DNA from: Bradyrhizobium pachyrhizi
GTDB lineage: Bacteria > Pseudomonadota > Alphaproteobacteria > Rhizobiales > Xanthobacteraceae
Assembly (NCBI RefSeq): GCF_001189245.1
Contig: NZ_LFIQ01000057.1
Span: 106,615-143,027 of the forward strand
Length of the DNA: 36,413 nucleotides
Direction: 5' to 3'
The notes under the pieces are model-generated. The model searched no databases. It was not told the origin of the DNA and worked only from the letters and a program-made list of their open reading frames with translations. Shown in pieces: positions 1 to 6,711 of this stretch; position 1 is the first letter of the stretch, and every line of letters begins with the position of its first letter. The translations under genes and the position numbers were made by a program.

Positions 1-303
1 AAGGTGATCGCCGACCTCGCGCAGAACCCGGCGCGCGCCGAGGATCTCGAACGGGTCAAGACCCAGCTCATCGCGGAGGCGATCTACGCCCAGGACAACC
101 AGGCGACGCTGGCGCGCTGGTATGGCGGCGCGCTGACCACCGGGCTCAGCATCGAGGATATCCGCAGCTGGCCGGACCGCATCCGCGCCGTCACCGCCGA
201 GCAGGTGCGCACTGCTGCCGCCAGCTGGCTCGACAAGAAGCGGTCGGTGACCGGCTACCTGATCAAGGATACTGCGCCGAAACGCGAGGAGAAGCGCTCG
301 TGA
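1..303 (+). CDS. M16 family zinc peptidase, C-terminal fragment
   Basis: This is the last 100 codons of a gene that enters the window already open (first codon AAG at 1-3) and ends at TGA 301-303. The sequence resembles the C-terminal end of an M16 (insulinase/processing-peptidase-like) protein: a helix beginning AEDLERVKTQLIAEAIYAQD, then a segment ending TAEQVRTAAASWLDKKRSVTGYLIKD, which matches the usual M16 closing pattern of a helix followed by a beta strand. The next gene starts at GTG 300-302 and overlaps this stop as GTGA, so the two are very likely translationally coupled. In alphaproteobacteria such tandem M16 genes usually consist of one subunit with the HxxEH zinc motif and one without. 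The downstream partner here lacks it, so I infer that this upstream one carries it, but that part lies outside the window. The assignment is firm at family level only. Confidence 0.8.
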   Translation, partial: KVIADLAQNPARAEDLERVKTQLIAEAIYAQDNQATLARWYGGALTTGLSIEDIRSWPDRIRAVTAEQVRTAAASWLDKKRSVTGYLIKDTAPKREEKRS

Positions 304-1664
304 TCTATTTCCTCACCCGCCGTGCGGCCCTGATCGGCGGCGCCTGCGCCGCGCTGCTGACGCTGACGTCGGCGCCCTCGCAGGCCGCGGCCAAGATCCA
401 GCGGCTGGTATCGCCCGGCGGCATCGAGGCGTGGTTCGTGCAGGACGCGACCGTGCCGCTGATCGCGATGGAATATGCCTTCAGCGGCGGCGCCAGCCAG
501 GACCCGCCCGGCAAGCCCGGCGTCGGCAATCTGGTCGCCGACCTGCTCGACGAGGGCTCCGGCGATCTCGATTCCAAAACCTATCATGAGCGGCTCGAGC
601 GCCGCGCCATCGAGCTGAGCTTCCAGTCGAACCGCGATCAGTTCCGCGGCTCGCTGCGCATGCTCAAGGACAACAAGGACGAAGCCTACGACCTGCTGCG
701 GATGGCGCTGACCTCGCCGCATTTCGAGCCGAAGGACGTCGAACGGATCCGTGCCCAGGTGATCGCCAATCTGCGCCGCGAATCGACCAATCCGTCCTCG
801 CTCGCCGGCCGCAAGTTCCTCGAGCTCGCCTTCGGCGATCATCCCTATGCCAGGACGGCCACCGGCACGCTGGAAAGCGTGCCGACCATCCAGATCTCCG
901 ACCTCAAGGACTACACCCGCCGCATCATCGCCAAGGATACGCTGCGCGTTGCCGTGGTCGGCGACGTCGATCCCGATACGCTCGGCAAGCTGCTGGACAA
1001 GACCTTTGGCGCCCTGCCGGCGAAGGCCGAATTGACGGCGGTCCCCGACGTCGTGGCGACCAGGCCGCCGCAGCGCGCCTTCGTCCCGCTCGACGTGCCG
1101 CAGACCGTCGTCACCTTCGGCGGCCCCGGCATCGCCAGGCACGACCCGGACTTCATGGCGGCCTATGTGGTGAACCACATTCTCGGCGGCGGCGGGCTGT
1201 CGTCGCGGCTCTACAAGGAAGTGCGCGAGAAGCGCGGGCTGGCCTACTCGATCTATGAAGCGCTGGTCTGGATGGATCACTCCGCGCTGTTCATCGGCAA
1301 CACCGGCACCCGCGCCGACCGCGCCGGCGAGACCGTCGATGCGATCGAAGCGGAAGTCCGCCGCATCGCCGAGGAAGGTCCGACGCAGAAGGAGCTCGAC
1401 GAGGCGAAGTCCTACCTGAAGGGCTCGCAGATGCTGGCGCTCGACACCTCCTCCAAGCTCGCGCAGGCGATGCTGCAATACCAGCTCGACAAGCTGCCGA
1501 TCGATTACATCGAGAAGCGCAACGCCATCGTCGACGCGGTGACGCTCGACGATGCCAAGCGGGTCGCCAAAAAGCTCTGGGGCAACGGCCTGCTCACCGC
1601 AATCGTCGGCCGCGCCCCGCAAGCCGCGGCGCAGCCGGTGTCGGCGCCGCCGAAGGCGAACTGA
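300..1664 (+). CDS. M16 family peptidase-like protein, zinc site lost (non-catalytic partner subunit)
   Basis: A 454-residue protein starting at GTG 300. It has an N-terminal export signal (RR at 7-8, hydrophobic stretch about 9-25, AxA-type site near residue 30) and is probably periplasmic. It has the two M16 lobes. The segment GVGNLVADLLDEGS (74-87) aligns position by position with the catalytic GLAHFLEHMLFKGT of active M16 enzymes, and His, Glu and His are replaced by Asn77, Ala80 and Asp81. The second-lobe signature is kept (GGGLSSRLYKEVREKRGLAYS, near residues 300-320), including the Arg and Tyr that close the active site of the partner. This pattern is known from heterodimeric M16 proteins such as mitochondrial alpha-MPP/beta-MPP. 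The expected role is therefore as substrate-handling partner of the upstream M16 protein. The substrate is unknown. Confidence 0.88.
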   Translation: MIYFLTRRAALIGGACAALLTLTSAPSQAAAKIQRLVSPGGIEAWFVQDATVPLIAMEYAFSGGASQDPPGKPGVGNLVADLLDEGSGDLDSKTYHERLERRAIELSFQSNRDQFRGSLRMLKDNKDEAYDLLRMALTSPHFEPKDVERIRAQVIANLRRESTNPSSLAGRKFLELAFGDHPYARTATGTLESVPTIQISDLKDYTRRIIAKDTLRVAVVGDVDPDTLGKLLDKTFGALPAKAELTAVPDVVATRPPQRAFVPLDVPQTVVTFGGPGIARHDPDFMAAYVVNHILGGGGLSSRLYKEVREKRGLAYSIYEALVWMDHSALFIGNTGTRADRAGETVDAIEAEVRRIAEEGPTQKELDEAKSYLKGSQMLALDTSSKLAQAMLQYQLDKLPIDYIEKRNAIVDAVTLDDAKRVAKKLWGNGLLTAIVGRAPQAAAQPVSAPPKAN

Positions 1665-1813
1665 CGCGTTCCGGCGCGCCACCTTCCCTTCATACGCACC
1701 ACCGTTGTGGCCACACCTCTCTCCACCCCCCGTGTGGGGGTCCGCGACCACTGCATCAGCACCACCCAAGCACGATCAAACCCGCTATTCTGCGGCGGCC
1801 GATTCTTGCCTCC

Positions 1814-2245
1814 ATGGGTGATGTCATGCTGCGGGTGTCCCGCGACCTTACGATCGACGAGAACGACATTGAGGTCGTCTTTGTCCGCGCCTCCGGCCCG
1901 GGCGGACAGAATGTCAACAAGGTCTCGACCGCGGCGCAGCTTCGCTTCGATACCAACAAGATTGCATTGCCGGCGGACGCCGCGCAGCGGCTGGCACGGC
2001 TCGCCGGCAGCCGTATGACCAAGGACGGCGTGATCGTGATCCACGCCTTCCGCTTTCGCACCCAGGAACGCAATCGCACCGATGCGATCGACCGGCTGCT
2101 CGAGATGTTGAGGGAGGCGATGGTGCGGCCGACACCGCGGCGGCCGACCAAGCCGACGCTCGGCTCCAAGCAGCGCCGGCTCGAGGGCAAGAAGCGCCGC
2201 AGCGACATCAAGGCGGGGCGCGGCGCGCGCCGTTTCGACGATTAA
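1814..2245 (+). CDS. arfB: Alternative ribosome-rescue factor ArfB (peptidyl-tRNA hydrolase, YaeJ family)
   Basis: A 143-residue protein with the class I release-factor GGQ motif (ASGPGGQNVNK, GGQ at 30-32) but no codon-recognition domains, followed by a basic tail rich in Lys and Arg (about residues 108-143). ArfB releases peptides from ribosomes stalled on mRNAs lacking a stop codon: the GGQ domain hydrolyses peptidyl-tRNA and the basic tail enters the empty mRNA channel. The length is typical of the family. The start is uncertain: ATG 1814 gives MGDVMLRVSRD, while ATG 1826 gives MLRVSRD, which is closer to the usual beginning. The stop codon TAA (2243-2245) is also the first three bases of a 104 bp intergenic repeat. 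No obvious operon partner. Confidence 0.93.
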   Translation: MGDVMLRVSRDLTIDENDIEVVFVRASGPGGQNVNKVSTAAQLRFDTNKIALPADAAQRLARLAGSRMTKDGVIVIHAFRFRTQERNRTDAIDRLLEMLREAMVRPTPRRPTKPTLGSKQRRLEGKKRRSDIKAGRGARRFDD

Positions 2246-2346
2246 AGCATGATCGGGAAAAGTGCGAAGCGGTTTTCCGAAAAGATCATGCTCAAACAAA
2301 AGGCCAAAGCGCGATGACGATTCAACCTAATCTCATCGCGCTTTAG
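2243..2346 (+). repeat. Two-hairpin intergenic repeat, copy A
   Basis: First of three copies of an element of about 104 bp (others at 14653-14756 and 30066-30169). It begins TAAAGCATGATC, and its TAA is the stop codon of arfB. Arm 1 pairs GCATGATC with GATCATGC around an inner GGAAAA/TTTTCC stem. Arm 2 pairs AAAGCGCGATGA with TCATCGCGCTTT. A CAAACAAAAGGCC-type linker joins the arms. It is a REP/RIME-like structure; I do not assign a published name. Confidence 0.9.
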
Positions 2347-2400
2347 GGAACGCCGGACGCAGCGCACGCGGCACTGCATCCGGGATCCGGTCAGCGTCAC

Positions 2401-2457
2401 CAGAAGCGTTTTCGCGCGAAGCGGATGTCGGTTCGCGCGAAGGAACGCGTCAGAACA
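2401..2457 (+). repeat. GCGTTTTCG...GAACGCGTC palindromic repeat (family 2), copy a
   Basis: A short element with imperfect terminal inverted repeats (GCGTTTTC...GAACGCG). It matches, in the opposite orientation, two further copies at 33196-33252 and 35181-35236, sharing GCGTTTTCG, CGAAG, GG, CGGTTCGCG, GAAG and CGCGTCA blocks in the same order. Confidence 0.75.
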
Positions 2458-2509
2458 AGAAGCCTGAGCCTTGGTTCCGATTGATCAGAACCGCGAAGGC
2501 TCTCGTACT

Positions 2510-2815
2510 TCAGTACTTCTTGGTTGCGGGCGCCATCTCGGAACCACCCGACTTCGGTGCCGTGCGTCCGCTGCCGACCGTTCCCTTGCTGCCTGACTTG
2601 GCGGCGGCACCGCTCTTCTGCGTCGTCGCGCCAGGTTGCGCCGCCATTTCTTCATCGCCGCTGCCGGACATGCCGCCGCCCTGCTGCATGGTACCTCTGC
2701 CCTGCGCACCGCCGCGAAGCTGGGTATCCGGTGCAGTCGTTCCCTGTGCCAGGACGGGGCCGGCCATCGCGGCCGAGATGGCAAGGGCGAGCACGCTGGT
2801 TTTTGCAAACGTCAT
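2510..2815 (-). CDS. Small secreted low-complexity protein, unknown function
   Basis: A 101-residue protein. I chose ATG 2815 over the longer frame because it gives a clear signal peptide (MTFAKTSVLALAISAAMAGPVLAQ, in which the first 20 residues already include the hydrophobic core) and because an AGGAG box lies just upstream. The mature part is rich in Gly, Ser, Ala, Thr and Lys (segments such as QGRGTMQQGGGMSG and KSGAAAKSGSKG) with no cysteines and no recognisable domain. It is probably a disordered periplasmic or surface protein. It is transcribed away from the cytochrome c gene, and the 309 bp divergent region between them carries several palindromes. I do not recognise a family. Confidence 0.7.
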   Translation of the reverse strand: MTFAKTSVLALAISAAMAGPVLAQGTTAPDTQLRGGAQGRGTMQQGGGMSGSGDEEMAAQPGATTQKSGAAAKSGSKGTVGSGRTAPKSGGSEMAPATKKY

Positions 2816-3124
2816 CCATTTCTCCTGGGACTTTAATTGACGATGGAGGAGCGGCGCAGGTGGTGCGCCGTTTGCAGCGCCGACCCTGAACCCCATCGCG
2901 CAAGACTGAATTTTCCGCAAACGGCGCACGCGAGATGCAAGCTGCGTCGTGTGGTGATCGTGCAGGGATTTCGCGGTCATTTTGCGAAATTGTCGTCCGC
3001 ATATGCGGCAACCAACGGTTCCGCGCCAGATCACCGCCCAGCTTTGTTCTGCTGTGAAACAGCCCGCTACTACCAACGGCGGATTTCAGCCTCCTACAGT
3101 CACCGCACAGAGGCGGTGATGTAG
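2816..3124. promoter_or_regulatory. Divergent intergenic region with three palindromes
   Basis: This 309 bp gap separates the small secreted protein gene (minus) and the cytochrome c gene (plus). It holds a perfect 12 bp inverted repeat TGCGCCGTTTGC (2864-2875) / GCAAACGGCGCA (2917-2928) in the presumed leader of the minus gene, an inverted repeat ATTTCGC (2968-2974) / GCGAAAT (2984-2990), and a perfect 12 bp palindrome CCGCATATGCGG (2997-3008). These could be operators or RNA stems. No coding sequence is supported here. Confidence 0.5.
3100..3119 (+). promoter_or_regulatory. Hairpin over the ribosome-binding region of the cytochrome c gene
   Basis: TCACCGC (3100-3106) pairs perfectly with GCGGTGA (3113-3119) around a 6-nt loop and ends 5 nt before the ATG at 3125. 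The only purine-rich ribosome-binding candidate (AGGCGGTGA, 3111-3119) lies in the loop and 3' arm, so folding would hide it. A translational control role is inferred from position only. Confidence 0.4.
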
Positions 3125-3526
3125 ATGGCAAAGCTGCGCGCAGGGTGGTCGTTGGGGCTGGGATTTTGCAGCGCAATGCTTGCAGTGCAAATGACGGCTG
3201 CGCAGATGCCCCTGCCTGCCGCCAGGCCGCCCGATGGGGCGACGCTGTTCAAGCAGCAATGCGCGACCTGCCACACGTCAAACACGTCGGATGCCGTCCG
3301 GCAAGGCCCGTCGCTCTACAGGATCGTCGGCCGCCACGCCGGCAAGGCCGACGGCTTCAAATATTCCGCGGGCTTCAGCAAGGCCGACTTCGTCTGGGAC
3401 GACGCCAGGCTCGATGCCTGGCTGACCAATCCGCAGGAGGTGATCCCCGGCGCCGTGATGGCCTACCGGCAGGCCAAGCCGGAAACCCGCGCCATGATCA
3501 TCGCCTATCTGAAGGAGCTGAACTGA
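3125..3526 (+). CDS. Class I c-type cytochrome, monoheme, periplasmic
   Basis: A 133-residue protein with an N-terminal signal sequence (hydrophobic to about residue 26), then the covalent heme site CATCH (Cys46, Cys49, His50) and a downstream Met112 in PGAVMAYRQ as the likely sixth heme ligand. Length and spacing fit small soluble cytochromes of the c2/c550 type. The stop TGA (3524-3526) is followed at once by the ATG of the glyoxalase gene, so the two are co-transcribed, and the Tat small subunit and GMC dehydrogenase follow on the same strand. I infer that it accepts electrons from that dehydrogenase in the periplasm. It could equally be a general carrier. Confidence 0.88.
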   Translation: MAKLRAGWSLGLGFCSAMLAVQMTAAQMPLPAARPPDGATLFKQQCATCHTSNTSDAVRQGPSLYRIVGRHAGKADGFKYSAGFSKADFVWDDARLDAWLTNPQEVIPGAVMAYRQAKPETRAMIIAYLKELN

Positions 3527-3922
3527 ATGGCGAAACCCGTGCATTCGATGATCCGCGTGCTCGACGAAGCCAGAGCGCTCGACTTCTACCAGCGCGCGTT
3601 CGGCCTCGAGATCACGGACAATCTGAGATTTCCCGATTTCGCGCTGATCTATCTGCGCCATCCCTCCTCGCCCTTCGAGGTCGAGCTCACGGTCAATTTC
3701 GATCGCAAGGAACCCTACACGCTCGGCGACGGCTACGGCCATCTCGCCGTCATCGTCGATGACGTCGATGCCGAGCACGCGCGCTTCGAAAAGGAGAAAC
3801 TGTCGCCCGGGCCGCTGCGCGACTTCAAGCATGACGGCAAGACGCTGGCGCGCTTCTTCTTCGTCTCCGATCCCGACGGCTACAAGATCGAGGTGATCCA
3901 GCGCGGCGGGCGCTTCGGCTAG
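3527..3922 (+). CDS. Glyoxalase I-like (lactoylglutathione lyase) VOC-fold protein
   Basis: A 131-residue single-module vicinal-oxygen-chelate protein. It aligns well with E. coli GloA: the four metal ligands appear at the expected places, His6 (VHSMIRV), Glu53 (FEVELTVN), His72 (GYGHLAV) and Glu122 (YKIEVIQ), and the motif DPDGYKIE is intact. GloA isomerises the hemithioacetal of methylglyoxal and glutathione to S-lactoylglutathione in the cytoplasm. The gene starts directly after the cytochrome c stop and is followed 53 nt later by the small subunit of a GMC dehydrogenase. That may mean it detoxifies a reactive carbonyl made by the operon, or it may be simple hitch-hiking. There is no export signal. 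The gloA assignment is likely, but other VOC lyases share these ligands. Confidence 0.85.
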   Translation: MAKPVHSMIRVLDEARALDFYQRAFGLEITDNLRFPDFALIYLRHPSSPFEVELTVNFDRKEPYTLGDGYGHLAVIVDDVDAEHARFEKEKLSPGPLRDFKHDGKTLARFFFVSDPDGYKIEVIQRGGRFG

Positions 3923-3975
3923 AGCATGCTCGAACAACAAGGCAATTGCACAAACAAAAATTGACGGAGGAACCC

Positions 3976-4524
3976 ATGAGAGAAATCGATCGACGCAGCA
4001 AATATGACCGGCGTGTCTTTCTCAAAGGCGCGGCCGTTACCGCACCCGCAGTCGCGATCGCGACCTCGACGGGGCTCGGCATCACCGATGCGTGGGCCGA
4101 AGGCGCCTCGACGCTGACGCCGGCCACGCTGAAGACGCTGCTCAAGATGGCGCGCGACATCTATCCGCACGATTTCCTCGGCGACAGCTACTACATAGCA
4201 GCGGTCAAGCCGTATGATGAGAAGGCCGCGAAGGATCCGGCGGTCAAGTCGCTGATCAATGACGGCGTCACGAGGCTCGATCAGGCGGCCAACGACCGCC
4301 ACAAGATGCCTTATGTCCAGGTCGCCTGGGAAAACGATCGCGTCGCGCTGCTGCAACAGATCGAGCAGAGCGCCTTCTTCCAGAAGATCCGCGGCGATCT
4401 CATCGTCTCCATCTACAACAACAAGGAGGTGTGGCCGCGGTTCGGCTACGAGGGCTCCTCGGCCGAGCATGGCGGCTACATCAAGCGCGGCTTCGCCGAT
4501 ATCGACTGGCTGCCGAAGGTCTGA
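3976..4524 (+). CDS. Tat-exported small subunit of a GMC-type dehydrogenase (gluconate 2-dehydrogenase subunit 3-like)
   Basis: A 182-residue protein. ATG 3976 is preceded by a good ribosome-binding site (GGAGG) and gives a classical twin-arginine signal (DRRVFLKG at 11-18, then a hydrophobic stretch and a site near AWA at 39-41). The rest resembles the small gamma subunit of FAD-dependent glucose, gluconate and sorbitol dehydrogenases. In that family the gamma subunit carries the Tat signal for both polypeptides, because the large FAD subunit has none. The GMC large subunit follows 18 nt downstream and indeed lacks a signal. So the expected role is escort and structural partner of the flavoprotein at the periplasmic face. 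It has no cofactor motif of its own. Confidence 0.82.
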   Translation: MREIDRRSKYDRRVFLKGAAVTAPAVAIATSTGLGITDAWAEGASTLTPATLKTLLKMARDIYPHDFLGDSYYIAAVKPYDEKAAKDPAVKSLINDGVTRLDQAANDRHKMPYVQVAWENDRVALLQQIEQSAFFQKIRGDLIVSIYNNKEVWPRFGYEGSSAEHGGYIKRGFADIDWLPKV

Positions 4525-4542
4525 ACGGGTCGGGAGGAAACA

Positions 4543-6111
4543 ATGGCAAAATTCGATCTGAATGACAGCGGCGTTGTGGTGATCGTCGGCTCCGGTGCCG
4601 GCGGCGGAACGCTCGGCAATGAACTGGCGCAGAAGGGCGTCAAGGTCGTGATCCTCGAAGCCGGCCCGCGCATCGAGAACCAGGACTTCATCAACGATGA
4701 ATGGGACAGCTTCACCCAGCTCGCCTGGTCCGACGCGCGCTCGACGTCGGGCAGCTGGCGTGTCCACCAGGACTTTCCGGGCCTGCCGGCCTGGATCGTG
4801 AAGGCAGTCGGCGGCTCGACCACGCATTGGGCCGGCGCCTCGCTGCGCTTCGACGAGCACGAGTTCAAGATCAAGTCGGCCTATGGCAACATGCCCGGCG
4901 CCAACCTGCTGGACTGGCCGATCACGCTCGCCGAGATGGAGCCATGGTACGCCAAGGCCGAGGACAAGATGGGCGTCACCCGCACCAACGGCATTCCCGG
5001 ACTGCCCGGCAACAACAACTTCAAGGTAATGGAAGCCGGCGCCAGGAAGCTCGGCTACAAGGAAGTGCACACCGGGCGGATGGCGATCAACAGCGAGCCG
5101 CGTGACGGCCGCGGCTCCTGCCAGCAGATCGGCTTCTGCTTCCAGGGCTGCAAGTCGGGCGCCAAATGGTCGACGCTCTACACCGAGATCCCGAAGGGCG
5201 AAGCCACCGGCAATCTCGAAGTGCGCCCCGGCAGCATGGTGATCAAGGTCGAGCACGACCAGTCCGGCAAGGTCACCGGCGTGGTCTATGCCGATGCGAC
5301 CGGCGCGATGCAGCGCCAGAAGGCCCGCGTCGTCGCGGTCGCCGGTAACTCGATCGAGAGCCCGCGACTGCTGCTCAACAGCGCCTCCAGCATGTTCCCG
5401 GACGGGCTCGCCAATTCATCCGGCCAGGTCGGCCGCAACTACATGCGGCACATGACCGGCAGCGTGTATGCGAGCTTCGAGAAATCGGTGCACATGTATC
5501 GCGGCACCACGATGGCCGGCATCATCCGCGACGAGGCCAAGAATGATCCGAAGCGCGGCTTCGTCGGCGGCTACGAGATGGAAACGCTGTCGCTCGGCCT
5601 GCCCTTCATGGCCGCGTTCCTCAATCCCGGCGCCTGGGGACGCAGCTTCACCAGCGCGATCGAGGGCTATCCGCGGATGGCCGGCATGTGGCTGGTCGGC
5701 GAGGACATGCCGCAGGAGACCAACCGCATCACGCTGGATCCGAAGATCAAGGACAAGTTCGGCATGCCGGTCGCCAGCGTGCATTTCGACGATCATCCGA
5801 ACGACGTCGCGATGCGCGATCACGCCTACAAGCAGGGCTCCGCGGTCTATGAGGCGGTCGGCGCCACCGTCACCTACCCGACGCCGCCCTATCCCTCGAC
5901 CCACAACATGGGCACCAACCGGATGAGCGAGAAGCCGCGCGACGGCGTGGTCAACAAGTTCGGCCAGACCCACGACATCAAGAACCTGTTCGTCTCCGAC
6001 GGCAGCCAGTTCACGAGCGGTGCGGCCTGCAACCCGACGCTGACGATCGTGTCGCTGGCGATCCGGCAGGCCGACCACATCGCCGGCGCGATGCAGCGCA
6101 AGGAGATCTGA
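4543..6111 (+). CDS. GMC-family FAD-dependent dehydrogenase, large subunit, with probable 3Fe-4S site
   Basis: A 522-residue flavoprotein. The N-terminus has the FAD-binding fold (VVVIVGSGAGGGTLGNELA, with VILEAG following). The C-terminus has the GMC catalytic region (STHNMGTNRM, then SDGSQFTSGAACNPTLTIVSLAIRQAD), which supplies the His and Asn of the active site. A cysteine motif at residues 193-203 (CQQIGFCFQGC; C-x5-C-x3-C) matches the spacing I recall for the 3Fe-4S cluster of bacterial FAD-glucose dehydrogenase (Burkholderia cepacia GDH alpha subunit). No signal peptide, consistent with export alongside the upstream Tat-signal subunit. The substrate is probably a sugar, sugar acid or alcohol, but nothing in the sequence fixes it. 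The multiheme cytochrome subunit usual for this family is not adjacent; a monoheme cytochrome lies at the head of the operon. Confidence 0.87.
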   Translation: MAKFDLNDSGVVVIVGSGAGGGTLGNELAQKGVKVVILEAGPRIENQDFINDEWDSFTQLAWSDARSTSGSWRVHQDFPGLPAWIVKAVGGSTTHWAGASLRFDEHEFKIKSAYGNMPGANLLDWPITLAEMEPWYAKAEDKMGVTRTNGIPGLPGNNNFKVMEAGARKLGYKEVHTGRMAINSEPRDGRGSCQQIGFCFQGCKSGAKWSTLYTEIPKGEATGNLEVRPGSMVIKVEHDQSGKVTGVVYADATGAMQRQKARVVAVAGNSIESPRLLLNSASSMFPDGLANSSGQVGRNYMRHMTGSVYASFEKSVHMYRGTTMAGIIRDEAKNDPKRGFVGGYEMETLSLGLPFMAAFLNPGAWGRSFTSAIEGYPRMAGMWLVGEDMPQETNRITLDPKIKDKFGMPVASVHFDDHPNDVAMRDHAYKQGSAVYEAVGATVTYPTPPYPSTHNMGTNRMSEKPRDGVVNKFGQTHDIKNLFVSDGSQFTSGAACNPTLTIVSLAIRQADHIAGAMQRKEI

Positions 6112-6151
6112 AGCGAGATTCGGTCGAATAGCGGCCGCGACGACCCTGCGC

Positions 6152-6300
6152 TCCCTCTCCCCGTTCCTGCGGGGAGAGGGCTGGGGTGAGGGGCCGTCTC
6201 CGCGTATTCAGCGGTAGCTGCGTTTGCGGAGACTCCCCCTCACCCGGAACGCATCTAACGATGCGTTCCGACCTCTCCCCGCAAGCGGGGCGAGGTGAAG
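6152..6300. repeat. Palindromic intergenic repeat (CTCTCCCC family)
   Basis: The left end is a hairpin (CCCTCTCCCC at 6153-6162 with GGGGAGAGGG at 6171-6180). GGGTGAGGGG is matched further on by CCCCTCACCC (6236-6245). Then come a perfect GGAACGCATC/GATGCGTTCC hairpin (6246-6269) and a right-end hairpin (ACCTCTCCCCGC/GCGGGGCGAGGT). The nested inverted repeats give a MITE-like outline. It lies downstream of the GMC gene. Confidence 0.75.
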
Positions 6301-6330
6301 CGGAGTGTGTTCCGGATTCCCTCTCACTGA

Positions 6331-6368
6331 AGCGGCCTTGCCTAACACGACAAGGCCGCTCTTCTTTT
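6331..6368 (+). terminator. Rho-independent terminator after the GMC operon
   Basis: A perfect 10 bp stem AGCGGCCTTG (6331-6340) / CAAGGCCGCT (6351-6360) with a 10-nt loop, followed by CTTCTTTT on the plus strand. It sits about 220 nt after the GMC stop and 23 nt before the convergent ribbon-helix-helix gene end, so it may also block opposing transcription. Confidence 0.75.
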
Positions 6369-6390
6369 GCGTGATGTACTTGCGCGAAGC

Positions 6391-6711
6391 CTATTCCGCG
6401 GCATCCATGATCGCCGCCGCCCCGCGATAGTCGGGAACGACCGCCGGCGCATTCGCCTTGGCGCGGTAGATCAGGCAGGAGCAGCGCAGCAGCGACGCGA
6501 AATTGTTCACCTCGCCGTGATGATCGAGCACCTCGTTGTGCAGGGTGGTGAGGAACTTGGCCAGCGTCATGCCTTCCTTGGCCGCGATCTCCTCCAGCGT
6601 ATCCCAGAACGACATCTCCAGCCGGATCGAGGTGCAATGGCCGTCGATCCGCAACGATCGGGTCTGCGATTCATAGTCGCGTTGCGGCTGATGCGCGAAA
6701 AGATGGCACAT
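6391..6711 (-). CDS. Ribbon-helix-helix domain protein (RHH_4-like)
   Basis: A 106-residue protein. ATG 6711 was chosen because a GGAGG box lies 6-7 nt upstream; the longer frame has no support. The core TRSLRIDGHCTSIRLEMSFWDTLEEIAAKEGMTLAKFLTTLHNEV has the beta strand-helix-helix pattern of the MetJ/Arc superfamily, of the type common in alphaproteobacteria (PF13467 as I recall it). Such proteins are DNA-binding dimers or partner-binding modules; targets are not known from the sequence. It is divergent from mutL across a 232 bp gap whose minus-side part is unusually AT-rich (near 6729-6760), a likely promoter and possible self-operator. The tail has a few cysteines (CSC) of no clear meaning. 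Confidence 0.75.
   Translation of the reverse strand: MCHLFAHQPQRDYESQTRSLRIDGHCTSIRLEMSFWDTLEEIAAKEGMTLAKFLTTLHNEVLDHHGEVNNFASLLRCSCLIYRAKANAPAVVPDYRGAAAIMDAAE

Noticed and set aside
1711..1737. CCACAC/GTGTGG inverted repeat after the M16 gene as a terminator
   Set aside because: Short arms with a 15-nt loop and no following T run; not convincing.
3920..3960. Fourth copy of the 104 bp repeat at the glyoxalase stop (TAGAGCATGCTCGAACAAC)
   Set aside because: Only the first few bases and a CAAACAAAA-like stretch match; neither hairpin is present, so it is at most a remnant.
3919..5256. A 445-codon minus-strand frame opposite the GMC operon
   Set aside because: The plus strand encodes a Tat signal, FAD motif and cysteine motif in phase; the minus frame shows no family features.
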